A stretch of DNA of 64,000 nucleotides. It comes from Streptomyces sp. cf386. GTDB lineage: Bacteria; Actinomycetota; Actinomycetes; Streptomycetales; Streptomycetaceae. The notes below the pieces were generated by a model. That model was not told the origin of the DNA, ran no database searches, and saw nothing but the letters and a program-made list of their open reading frames with translations. Shown piece after piece: positions 57,146 through 64,000 of the stretch; the first letter of the stretch is position 1; the number at the start of each line of letters is the position of its first letter. Position numbers and translations under genes: made by a program. Location: positions 558,001 to 622,000 of the forward strand of contig NZ_FNHV01000004.1 in the NCBI RefSeq assembly GCF_900103585.1, in the 5' to 3' direction.

Positions 57146-57312
57146 GAACTGTTTCCTCGCGGCTCGTGTCCTTGCGGGTGCGCGAGCATCCACTCCCACA
57201 TCTCCACCGGGTCCTTCGCGGTGTGTTCGCGGCCGCAGTGACAGGTGCCGTGCAGGACGTCGGTGCCCGGCAGCCAGTCGATGCGGTAGATCTCGCCGGT
57301 AGGGCCCGTCAC
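57142..57312 (-). CDS. coupled 56-residue ORF with CHC motif
   Basis: A GTG-started 56-residue frame overlaps the Rieske stop at its start (GTGA) and the reductase ATG at its end (ATGA). It reads TGPTGEIYRIDWLPGTDVL, then HGTCHCGREHTAKDPVEMWEW, with Cys and His arranged to bind a metal or cluster. No family is recognised. Exact coupling on both sides and lack of any spare base make a real gene likely. It could be an assembly factor or electron-transfer helper; that is inference. Confidence 0.72.
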   Translation of the reverse strand: MTGPTGEIYRIDWLPGTDVLHGTCHCGREHTAKDPVEMWEWMLAHPQGHEPRGNSS

Positions 57313-58379
57313 TGGACCTTCTCCATCGGCTTGGCGCCCTCCTCGACCAGCCGGGCGAGGATACGGCGGGCGGCGAGTCCACCGGTGTCGATGTTGATGC
57401 TCAGCTCCTGGTAGCCGTGGCGCTCGGTGCCCAGGGTCTTCTGGAGCAGGTTGAGGGCGGTGACGTCCTGCATGACCACCGTGTGGTTGTTGCCGCGCAG
57501 GAACTCGGTGACCTCCTCGTCGTCCGTCGCCCAGTCCCGTGAGACCGCCCAGAAGTCGTACACCTTGCCGTCGCCGGACGGCGTGATGGCGTATGTGACC
57601 TCGGTGTGGAAGCCGCCCGGGTCACTGCCGTCCGCCTCGGGCACCACGCCGACGGGAGCGACGCGGCTGTGCAGCAGATACAGACACGGGGCGTGGTACT
57701 CGATGTCCTGCCAGCGGGTGATCCGGCCCTCGATACCGGTCGACTTGGCGTAGAACGGCGGGCACTCGGCGTCGTCCATGTGCCGGCTGACCCGGACGAT
57801 GCCGGCGCCCTCGTCGACCTCGGTGGTGATCGGCGTCTCGGCGACCTCGGGGGTGCCGATGTACCCGCCGTGCAGATAGGTCTCGTGGGACAGGTCGAGG
57901 AGGTTGTCGACGAGCAGACCGTAGTCGCAGTCGATGGGCTCCATGCCGCGCACGGTGACCCAGCCGGGGGAGTCGAGGTGCCTGGCCCGAGGGATGCTCT
58001 CGGGGTCGGCGAGCGCCGGGTCACCGATCCACACCCAGATCAGGGAGTCCTGCTCGACAACGGGGTACGAGGCGACACGCGCCGTCCGAGGGACACGCTT
58101 CTGCCCCGGCACGTACACACACGCACCGGTCGTGTCGTACGTGAACCCGTGGTACCCGCACACGATCCGGTCACCGTCGAGCCGGGTCGGCGCCTCGGAC
58201 AGCGGGTAACGGCGATGCACACACCGGTCGTGCAGGACGACCGGCGTCCCGTCCTCCTCCGTGCGGTAGAGGACGAGGGTCTCCCCGAGAATCGTCCGTC
58301 CGAGCAACTCGCGCCCGACCTCGTGGCTGTAGGCGGCGACGTACCACTGGTTCCTGGCGAAGGCGGTCATGTGCGGCAT
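57309..58379 (-). CDS. Rieske oxygenase, vanillate O-demethylase-like
   Basis: A 356-residue ring-hydroxylating or demethylating oxygenase. The Rieske site is Cys53, His55, Cys74, His77 (CVHRRYPL, CGYHGF). The mononuclear iron ligands lie in DNLLDLSHETYLH (His165, His170). Opening residues RNQWYVAAYSHEVGRELLGRTILG resemble VanA. It would remove a methyl group from vanillate or a similar methoxy-arene with the reductase. GGGAG precedes ATG 58379; ATG 58370 is an alternative. The exact substrate is not fixed. Confidence 0.88.
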   Translation of the reverse strand: MPHMTAFARNQWYVAAYSHEVGRELLGRTILGETLVLYRTEEDGTPVVLHDRCVHRRYPLSEAPTRLDGDRIVCGYHGFTYDTTGACVYVPGQKRVPRTARVASYPVVEQDSLIWVWIGDPALADPESIPRARHLDSPGWVTVRGMEPIDCDYGLLVDNLLDLSHETYLHGGYIGTPEVAETPITTEVDEGAGIVRVSRHMDDAECPPFYAKSTGIEGRITRWQDIEYHAPCLYLLHSRVAPVGVVPEADGSDPGGFHTEVTYAITPSGDGKVYDFWAVSRDWATDDEEVTEFLRGNNHTVVMQDVTALNLLQKTLGTERHGYQELSINIDTGGLAARRILARLVEEGAKPMEKVQ

Positions 58380-58774
58380 CGTTGCGGCTCCCGTCTGTCT
58401 GCTGTGGTGGCATCGTCCGGAAGGGCACCGCCGTGCCGCAATACCCCTTCCGCCTCACGGAAGAGGATCGGTAAAAGGCCTGTTCAGAGGGTGCAATCTC
58501 TCGTGGGGCTGGGTCGGGATGGAGTCGGGCCATTCCGTGGCACCGTGCCTACATCGGCGGGATGCGCGTCCCTTTCGGTGTTGTCGACTTACGAGACTGA
58601 TACCTATTGGGACTCTTGTGGTGATTCGGTTTCTGTAATTCGTTGGTACAGCGGCAGAAGTTGCATCACTTCTGATCGGGTGTGGTCGTAGCCGTGAAGG
58701 AGGCCGTGGGGGTCGAATCCGGGTCGAATTCGCCGCTGTTTTGCCTCTGTAGCGCATAAGCGCGGGTCAGGGGG
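58380..58774. other. intergenic region before Rieske gene
   Basis: No gene is supported in these 395 bases. The first part must hold the oxygenase promoter. A stretch near 58580-58680 is clearly lower in GC than its surroundings. No tRNA or att site was recognised. Confidence 0.6.
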
Positions 58775-59041
58775 GTGGGGGAAGGGTATGTGACGTGTCA
58801 CTCGACGCTGCCGGGCTCGGCGCCCGCAGGTGTCGAGCCGGCGATCTGCCACGGGTTCGACCGCCTCCGAGAGGCAGCGGATCAAGGCTGGCTCGGCGAG
58901 GTTGCCGCCATCGAGACCGCCATGGCCGCCGCCGCGCAGAAACTGGAGGCCATGCGCGAGCGTGCAGCCCAGCCGTCCACCGTCCGCCTCGGCATGCCCG
59001 ACATCCGCAGCACCGTTGGTCGCATTACTCCGGAGCCGTGA
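58775..59041 (+). pseudogene. recombinase-like C-terminal fragment
   Basis: An 88-residue frame. From GFDRLREAADQGWLGEV on, it resembles the C-terminal helix and VRLGMPDI ending that I associate with Streptomyces tyrosine-integrase or recombinase-linked proteins. The catalytic domain is missing, so it is read as a leftover. The N-terminal 25 residues look unrelated. A second such fragment lies at 60368. Attribution to an integrase is from memory and moderate. Confidence 0.4.
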
Positions 59042-59135
59042 CAGACACTGCCGCCCAAGAAGTCAGCATCGCTGGGAGGGTCGGCCCCTCGCCCCAAGGG
59101 CTGTCCCGTAAAGGATCTTCGGAGGCTGGCGGCCG

Positions 59136-59612
59136 CTATCCCATGACCGCACGAGCCGCGTCGAGGAACGCCAGCCGGTTGCCTTCCAGGTAGTCCCGCA
59201 CGCTCTCGCCGTCGGGCAACCCTTCCCACACCGTCCGGTTGAGGTCGAGGAAGTACGCGCGTGCCGAGTCGTGTACGGGCAGGGGGAATTGGATGCGGAT
59301 GAGTCGTTCCGCGACCCACAGCCTGTTCATCGCGTCCTGGGTCGTCAGGTACCAGTTGTGGGTGTCGTCCCACTCGTCAGGCCGACTGAACGCGGCGCGT
59401 TCGGCTTCGGCCCCCACCTCGATGAACCGCTCCAGCAACGCCAGCCGTTCCGCGCGCCTGGCTTCCGACAGGGTGATCTGCTGTCGTTGCTGTTCTGCGC
59501 GTTCTGCCGAAAGCTGAGTCCTGTGCTGGACGAGGTAGGACAACAGACCGCCGAGGACAACGCCGCCCACGGATATGAGTGACACCCAGACCTGACCTGA
59601 CATGGCAGTCAT
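59136..59612 (-). CDS. membrane-anchored coiled-coil hypothetical protein
   Basis: A 158-residue protein. An N-terminal helix VWVSLISVGGVVLGGLLSYLV is followed by a charged coiled-coil (AERAEQQRQQITLSEARRAERL) and a soluble end that contains WDDTHNWYLTTQDAMNRLW. ATG 59612 or 59603 could start it; neither has a good ribosome site. It sits between the IS ends, so it travels as a passenger. I do not recognise a function. Confidence 0.6.
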   Translation of the reverse strand: MTAMSGQVWVSLISVGGVVLGGLLSYLVQHRTQLSAERAEQQRQQITLSEARRAERLALLERFIEVGAEAERAAFSRPDEWDDTHNWYLTTQDAMNRLWVAERLIRIQFPLPVHDSARAYFLDLNRTVWEGLPDGESVRDYLEGNRLAFLDAARAVMG

Positions 59613-59618
59613 CGTTTC

Positions 59619-59858
59619 ATGCTGTCCGATCTTTGGGACGATCCAGATGTGGCTGCTGTGATCACGGCGTCGGAGCCGTCCTGGATAGTCCCGTTCACCG
59701 GGCTGAGCCCGCGTCAGTTCGGCAAGCTGGTCACTGCGCTACAGCGCCAGGGGGTGGATCCGGTCCGCAAGGGCCGACCGTGGAGCCTGCCGCTGGAAGA
59801 CAGGGTGTTGCTGGTGGCTGCGTCCTGGCGGACGAACCTGACCTCGCGGCAACGGAAC
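59619..59858 (+). pseudogene. IS5-type transposase N-terminal remnant
   Basis: About 80 residues match the N-terminal helix-turn-helix region of Streptomyces IS5-family transposases: ASEPSWIVPFTGLSPRQFGKLVTALQ and LPLEDRVLLVAASWRTNLTSRQ. The homology stops there, just before the right inverted repeat; no DDE residues follow. The frame stays open but is meaningless past that. Confidence 0.75.
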
Positions 59859-60190
59859 TGGTGGCCAGCACTCCGGAGATCTTTTACGGGACAGCCCAGG
59901 GTTGCCCGAACGGTGCCATGTTGGACTTCCCAGGCTCGCCACTCGCACCAACGGCAGCTGCGGTCGAGCATCATCTGGCGAGCGGCCTCGGCGAGGAGTT
60001 CCCAGAAGTCGACTGTCACGGGGTGGACATCCCCGATCTCGATGAGAACGCCGAGCACCATCTCCCACTCCTGGCGCCCGATGTCCTCGCGAACATCCCC
60101 AACCGTCTGCCCGTTCTCTGCTGCGGCGTCCTCGGACAGCAGGTCGACGGCCCGCCGAAGGAGTGTGAACGCGTCATCCATATCCTGCAT
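59714..60190 (-). pseudogene. small conserved protein fused to IS end
   Basis: The first 98 codons (down to 59898) encode a soluble protein: MDDAFTLLRRAVDLLSEDA, DFWELLAEAARQMMLDRS and CRWCEWRAWEVQHGTVRATL, resembling a small conserved Streptomyces family of about 105 residues. Then the IS inverted repeat reads on as GCPVKDLRSAG, so the true end was replaced by insertion. It may still yield a longer hybrid of 158 residues. Confidence 0.6.
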
Positions 60191-60367
60191 TGTCCCCTGT
60201 CCCCGGACGCCCGTTCATCGGCGACAAGGCAGGAGTCAGCCGCACGACACGCCCGGATGGTCCCAGCAGGCGGGATTTCTGTCCCACTACTTTCAGCAAC
60301 TCGACGGCGATCCACCCCACCGGGCGGCCAGCTGGGCTAGTTCGGATAAGCCTGTATCCGATGCCCG

Positions 60368-60610
60368 ATGCTGTCGATCAACCCCAAGATGCTGCCCCGG
60401 CTCGACGAGTCGAAGGCCGACCTCCTGGCCCGTCGTCAACGCGCGATCGACGAAGGCTGGCGCGGGGAGGTCGAAGGCCTCGACCTCCCCCTGAGGTTCC
60501 TGGCCAGCAAGCGCGCCCAGGCCCACCGGGCTTCCGCGACAGCCAGTGTGGACCTGGGCATGCCACCACGGCCCGGGCCCGAGCAGGAACGGAACAGAGA
60601 ACCGGAACGG
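60368..60610 (+). pseudogene. second recombinase-like C-terminal fragment
   Basis: A frame with [40 protein letters not shown] and VDLGMPPR. It shares the GW-GEV and LGMP pattern with the 58775 fragment. No start or catalytic region of a recombinase is left. The frame continues open through the convergent heat-shock regulator, which is not coding here. A small real gene of its own is the other reading. Confidence 0.4.
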
Positions 60611-60616
60611 GTGGGT

Positions 60617-61249
60617 TCAGGGGGGTGCGAGGGTGTCGAGTTGCGCAGCGAGGTCGGGGTGGGTGGTGGTCAGGTGGGGGCGGGTGGCGTAGAGGGGGCG
60701 GATGAGCTCGGCGGGATCGTCGTGGGCAAGGGCCGCGTGGAGCTGGCTGAGCGGGAGGCGGGCCGTGGTGGGCAGGTCGGTGAGAGCGGTGATCTGGCCG
60801 GCGATGCGGCGCAGGTCGGCTGCGTTGCGGCGGGCCCAGTTGGCGTTGGTGCGTTCAGCGGCGCGGCTTTCGCGGGTGGCCTGGACGCGTTGTTCACCAG
60901 TGGTTCCGGCGGGGCCGGGGCGGCCGCGCAGGTAGCGGCGTTCGGCTGCCTGGCGGCTGGCGACGCCGAGGGGGCGGGCGAGATCGGCCCAGCTGGCTCC
61001 CGCGTCGCGGGCGGTTTCGATCAAGCCGGTCTCCCATCCGGCGAGCTGCTCGCGTACCTGCCGCAGCAGCATCAGGGAGGCCAGCGCCTGCTCCGGCACG
61101 GGGCCGGGAGCATCCGGGGTGTCCGGGGACTGTCGCTGGGCGTCGCGCAGGGCGCCGTCTATGGCGTGCAGGGCCGCTGCGGCGGCGAGGAACGACGCCG
61201 GGCTGTGGGCATTCGTGCTGGTCGGGGACGGCTGGTCGGCCTGGGTCAC
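60617..61249 (-). CDS. rheA: RheA-type hsp18 repressor
   Basis: A 210-residue regulator divergent from hsp18. It has [42 protein letters not shown], a likely helix-turn-helix, and alanine-rich helices on either side. GTG 61249 has GGGAGG upstream. The space to hsp18 contains TGTCATC-N5-GATGACA, the operator described for S. albus RheA, which represses hsp18 and itself and lets go on heating. Function follows from context and operator; direct family identity is judged from memory. Confidence 0.75.
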   Translation of the reverse strand: MTQADQPSPTSTNAHSPASFLAAAAALHAIDGALRDAQRQSPDTPDAPGPVPEQALASLMLLRQVREQLAGWETGLIETARDAGASWADLARPLGVASRQAAERRYLRGRPGPAGTTGEQRVQATRESRAAERTNANWARRNAADLRRIAGQITALTDLPTTARLPLSQLHAALAHDDPAELIRPLYATRPHLTTTHPDLAAQLDTLAPP

Positions 61250-61261
61250 GGACACCTCCCT

Positions 61262-61318
61262 TGTCGTCATCATGTAGACGACATCGTGTTTGTCATCCAT
61301 TGGATGACATGTTACAAC
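61262..61318. promoter_or_regulatory. hsp18 promoter with RheA operator
   Basis: TGTCATC-CATTG-GATGACA (61291-61309) matches the published RheA operator. A -35 TTGTCA (61290-61295) and -10 TACAAC (61313-61318), 17 bases apart, bracket it toward hsp18. A second inverted repeat TGTCGTC-N8-GACGACA lies at 61262-61283 next to the repressor start. Confidence 0.75.
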
Positions 61319-61375
61319 GGTGTCAGTGAGGCGCATTGGCAGCAACTGCCTGAACCTGCTGGAGGTGTATTCACG

Positions 61376-61807
61376 ATGTTGATGCGCACTGACCCCTTCC
61401 GTGAGCTGGACCGGCTGGCGCAGCAGCTGATGGGCCCGGGGACCTGGTCCCGCCCGTCGGCGATGCCGATGGACGCCTACCGCGAGGGCGACGAGTATGT
61501 GGTGGCCTTCGACCTTCCCGGCGTCACCGCGGACGCGATCGACATCGACGTCGAGCGGAACATGCTCACCGTCAAGGCCGAACGGCGGCCGGTGGCGAAG
61601 ACCGACGACGTACAGATGGAGCTGTCCGAGCGGCCGCTGGGTGTCTTCTCCCGCCAGATCGTGCTCGCCGACACCCTCGACACCGAGCACATCCAGGCCG
61701 ACTACGACGCGGGCGTGCTCACTCTGCGCATCCCGATCGCCGAGCGCGCCAAGCCCCGCAAGATCTCCATCGGTGTCGGATCCGGCCGCAAGGAGATCTC
61801 CGGCTGA
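61376..61807 (+). CDS. hsp18: Hsp20/alpha-crystallin small heat shock protein
   Basis: A 143-residue ATP-independent chaperone that holds unfolding proteins. The alpha-crystallin domain runs from about 40 to 135 with [28 protein letters not shown] and ends in [24 protein letters not shown] 61376 has GGAGG; a second ATG two codons on is possible. It is transcribed from a RheA-operated promoter and diverges from the repressor gene. Confidence 0.94.
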   Translation: MLMRTDPFRELDRLAQQLMGPGTWSRPSAMPMDAYREGDEYVVAFDLPGVTADAIDIDVERNMLTVKAERRPVAKTDDVQMELSERPLGVFSRQIVLADTLDTEHIQADYDAGVLTLRIPIAERAKPRKISIGVGSGRKEISG

Positions 61808-61908
61808 CACCGGCCGGACGGGTGCGGAAGGCGGGTACCTGATCTCCCCCTCACCCCGCTCTCCGCACCCCCGCGGGCAGTCTGAAGAAGAAAGGGGTGG
61901 CAGCCGAG

Positions 61909-62304
61909 ATGACTCTGCGATGCGAAGCGTTCCTCGGCAGCGTGAAGGAACGCGGCGAGTACGACTCTGCGGAGGAAGCCGAGCGCGCGGCCCGTGTGGT
62001 ACTTGCCCTCCTCGGCGCGCACCTGGTGGGCGACGTCCGCGCCCAGCTGGCGGCGCGCCTGCCTGAGGCGTTCGCCCTGATCCTGCTCAACCCGCTGCAG
62101 AGCGCCGAGCCGCTGCTCCCGGAGCGATTCGTGCGCGCAACCGCCGCGTGGATCGAAGGCGCCACCGAGCAGACCGCGGCCTGGGACGTCAGTGCCGTGC
62201 TGTCGACCGTCGCCGACGCCGCCGGCGAGGACCTGCTGGGCCAGATCCTGCTCCAGCTCCCCGCCGGCTACGACCTGCTCTTCGGCCGCCCCCAGTCCAC
62301 CTGA
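61909..62304 (+). CDS. DUF2267 protein, first copy
   Basis: A 131-residue helical protein. FLGSVKERGEYDSAEEAERAARVVLALLGAHLVGDVRAQLAARLPEAF and the closing LLLQLPAGYDLLFG fit DUF2267. AAAGGGG lies upstream of ATG 61909; a GTG at 61897 is an alternative. It follows hsp18 by about 100 bases and could share its message. Function unknown; members often sit near stress genes. Confidence 0.85.
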   Translation: MTLRCEAFLGSVKERGEYDSAEEAERAARVVLALLGAHLVGDVRAQLAARLPEAFALILLNPLQSAEPLLPERFVRATAAWIEGATEQTAAWDVSAVLSTVADAAGEDLLGQILLQLPAGYDLLFGRPQST

Positions 62305-62362
62305 TCATCACGTGTACCCCGGTGCCCGACCACCGGCCACAGTAAGAAAGGCAACTACCCCA

Positions 62363-62800
62363 GTGATCTCCGACCGGCACGCACCGCACCAGCAGTCGTA
62401 CGGGACGGCATACGAGCAGATGCTGGAGAAGGTCCGCTACGAGGGCGCCTACCCCACCCGCGAGAGAGCCGACGAAGCCGTCCGCCTGGTTCTTGCCGGA
62501 CTGGGGCGCCAGCTGACCGGCGACGAACGCGTCGACCTGGCGCGCTGCCTGCCCTGGGAAGCCGCACGCGTACTGACCGCGCAGATCCCCGACACCCAGC
62601 CCCTGACCGGCTGGGCCTTCGTCAAGGACCTCGCCGCCCGCACCGGCGCCTCCCTGGCCACCACCCGCTGGGACACCGGCTCCGTCTTCTCCGCCGTCTC
62701 CGCCTACGCCGGCCCCAACCTGATCACCCGCATCCTCCACCAGCTCCCCACCGGTTACGCCCTGCTGTTCGGCCGCGCCGAACTCACCCCGGCCGCGTAG
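62363..62800 (+). CDS. DUF2267 protein, second copy
   Basis: A 145-residue homologue of the gene before: YEQMLEKVRYEGAYPTRERADEAVRLVLAGLGRQLTGDERVDLARCLP and ILHQLPTGYALLFG. It starts at a GTG with AAAGG 13 bases upstream. The pair looks like an old tandem duplication, now clearly diverged. No function is known. Confidence 0.83.
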   Translation: MISDRHAPHQQSYGTAYEQMLEKVRYEGAYPTRERADEAVRLVLAGLGRQLTGDERVDLARCLPWEAARVLTAQIPDTQPLTGWAFVKDLAARTGASLATTRWDTGSVFSAVSAYAGPNLITRILHQLPTGYALLFGRAELTPAA

Positions 62801-62924
62801 ACGGCGATGTGCGTACTCGGGGCGGGCGCGACGACCACTGCGTCGCTGTCCGCCCTACGCCCCCGACGTGTTGCCTTCCTGGCCGGGGCCCGGCCCCAGG
62901 GGCTCTTGGACGGATAGCTGGATC

Positions 62925-63673
62925 ACACACCCACCACGTCCGCCGCGGCGGCACAGGCGGGCACAGCCACCCGAAGATCGACACACCGGTCTCGAATGTC
63001 GCGAACCCAGGCCAAGTCCAGTCCAGCGGCGGCACTGGCCCAAGCAGCGGCTCCAGCGACAGGAACCGGATGGCAGCCGGGGATACCCCGCAGCTCATCA
63101 GCCCGCCAGCAGTACTCATCCGACTCGATCGACGTGCCGATCCAGACGTTGGGCAGTGGCCACGAACTCAAGGCGTTCCAGTTGGCCACGCGCTTGCGCA
63201 CGTCCTCGCGTACGGTCCTGGCCAGCGGGACAGCATCGTCCTCTGACAACCGTTCCATCTCGGCCCAGACTGCGTCCACGAACTTGTGCGATTCCAGCAG
63301 GCGACGCAGACGCCGCGGCCTCTTGGTAAGTACCTGGAACTGGCGCTGCGGCGCCAGCGCCATCGTCGCGAAGGTCCTGGCCACAAACTCCGCGGGGACA
63401 CGAGCGTGGCCGATGTCGCTCACTTCACGAACACCTTGCGCGGCCGACGCCACCGTAGCGGCTCGAACAAGGCGTCCTCGTGCACTGTGACCCCGAACCC
63501 GGGGCCGCTGGTCCGCGGATCACCGTCGCGCTGGTAGTTTGCCTGACCCATTGCCTGAGCCGCTTCGCCAAGGTCAGTGCATGGCAGTGGTCGCAGCCCG
63601 GCGAGATGCGATCGCACCCGGTCGCCGCATTCCAGGTGGTCTCGGTCCACTTGATAGCCGTTCCGGTGCTCAC
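62925..63673 (-). pseudogene. broken DUF5131 (phage Gp37-like) gene
   Basis: Starting at a GTG (63673), TAIKWTETTWNAATGCDRISPGCDHCHALTLAKRL keeps the Cys motif of DUF5131. Homology then moves to a second frame (QANYQRDGDPRTSGPGFGV), a third (HARVPAEFVARTF and QVLTKRPRRLRRLL), a fourth (AAIRFLSLEPLLGP) and back (DLAWVRDIRDRC). At least three frameshifts and a missing NSM stretch show it is dead. The family is radical-SAM-like and occurs in phages and genomic islands. Confidence 0.8.
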
Positions 63674-63880
63674 CGCACACCACCGGCCGCGACTGTGCCC
63701 TTCGGCTTGGTGCAGAGAAGCATGCAGAAAGAGGTTCCGAGCCGAGGCGCAGGTACTCGAGGTCCTTCGAGAGGCAAACAAGCACCGTCCCAGCCAGCCG
63801 AACGTCCGCTTTGCCGCCCAAACGGTGCGGGACCACCGCGAACAGGGCACTGCTGAAGACGGTGCCCCCCACCCGGGTGG

Positions 63881-64000
63881 CTAGTGGCGGCGGTGTGCCC
63901 GATCTGGCGTGCTGCGCCGTGCGCGGGCGATCAGCAGGGCGACGTCGTCGTGGTTGTCGGGGTGCCGGAGGTCGTGAAGAAGCCGGTCGCAGGTTTCTTC
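63881..64000 (-). CDS. SpoIIE/PP2C-type phosphatase, C-terminal end
   Basis: Only the last 39 residues are inside the window. HPDNHDDVALLIARARR is the typical end of SpoIIE-family PP2C phosphatases, with the metal-binding DD pair. It enters from beyond base 64000 on the minus strand. The rest, including any PAS or GAF sensor, is not visible. Confidence 0.7.
   Translation of the reverse strand, partial: EETCDRLLHDLRHPDNHDDVALLIARARRSTPDRAHRRH

Larger units (their letters stand above)
59098..59897. mobile_element. IS-derived non-autonomous element with 25-bp inverted repeats
   Basis: The ends 59098-59122 and 59873-59897 are inverted repeats with 23 of 25 matches, beginning GGGCTGTCCCGTAAA. 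Between them lie a minus-strand gene (59136-59612) and the first 80 codons of an IS5-type transposase, cut before its catalytic domain. The transposase fragment then runs straight to the right end, so an internal deletion is likely. No target duplication is obvious. It cannot move on its own. Confidence 0.75.

Noticed and set aside
58700..58730. GGGTCGAATCC-like stretch as a possible tRNA T-arm
   Set aside because: No matching acceptor, D or anticodon stems could be found around it.
60620..61375. Plus-strand frame joining the second recombinase-like fragment to hsp18 as one protein
   Set aside because: The middle part is antisense to the heat-shock regulator and hsp18 has its own GGAGG and promoter.

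Overview
The window is typical Streptomyces chromosome. It has very high GC, many GTG starts, stop/start overlaps of the ATGA, GTGA and TGATG kinds, Tat and lipoprotein signals, and an hsp18 control region whose operator matches the one described for Streptomyces RheA. No rRNA, tRNA or CRISPR array was recognised. Most genes are intact and packed into operons; the right-hand 5 kb is a decayed mobile-element patch.

Layout. (1) 1-1119: the end of an acyl-CoA ligase and a MaoC-like hydratase. (2) 1299-9884: an FxSxx peptide system. It holds a 57-residue precursor ending FQSSI, a radical SAM/SPASM maturase with a degenerate C-terminal domain, an AAC(3)-fold acetyltransferase, a TIR-like FxsC, and a 1354-residue FxsT joining a ParA-like P-loop, a TIR-like segment, an NB-ARC NTPase and TPRs. 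The genes are coupled and read as one unit, and their architecture resembles signalling or immunity systems. (3) 9897-31019: glycan use. An eight-gene minus-strand operon (PfkB kinase, ABC importer, GH2 beta-galactosidase, two exported phosphoesterase-type proteins, a small secreted protein) diverges from a plus-strand run of DeoR regulator, GH4, GH38 alpha-mannosidase and GH29 fucosidase. A secreted GH18 protein with its own large inverted repeat follows. Together these suggest uptake of complex, possibly phosphorylated, mannose/galactose/fucose glycans. (4) 31197-37794: ATP-grasp protein, metallophosphoesterase plus Sfp-type phosphopantetheinyl transferase, alpha/beta hydrolase, an XRE regulator with an ImmA-like partner, and an MmyB-type protein.

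(5) 37888-43582: a hydroxyproline catabolic cluster (three oxidoreductase subunits, a DHDPS-fold deaminase, an epimerase and an FCD-type GntR regulator). A shared ATGTCACA-like motif lies in front of three of its transcription units. (6) 43632-51877: a LacI-controlled alpha-glucan locus with an ABC importer, a GH13 glucosidase and a secreted GH87-like enzyme. (7) 51846-58379: a SsuABC-type importer, an IclR regulator with palindromic operator candidates, and a vanillate-demethylase-like Rieske oxygenase and reductase. A coupled 56-residue ORF with a CHC motif sits between the last two and is easily overlooked.

(8) 58775-64000: accessory or decayed DNA. There are two related recombinase-like tail fragments, an 800-bp IS-derived element with 25-bp inverted repeats carrying a passenger gene, a gene cut by that element, an intact hsp18/rheA pair with two DUF2267 genes, a multiply frameshifted DUF5131 gene, and the end of a SpoIIE/PP2C-type phosphatase.
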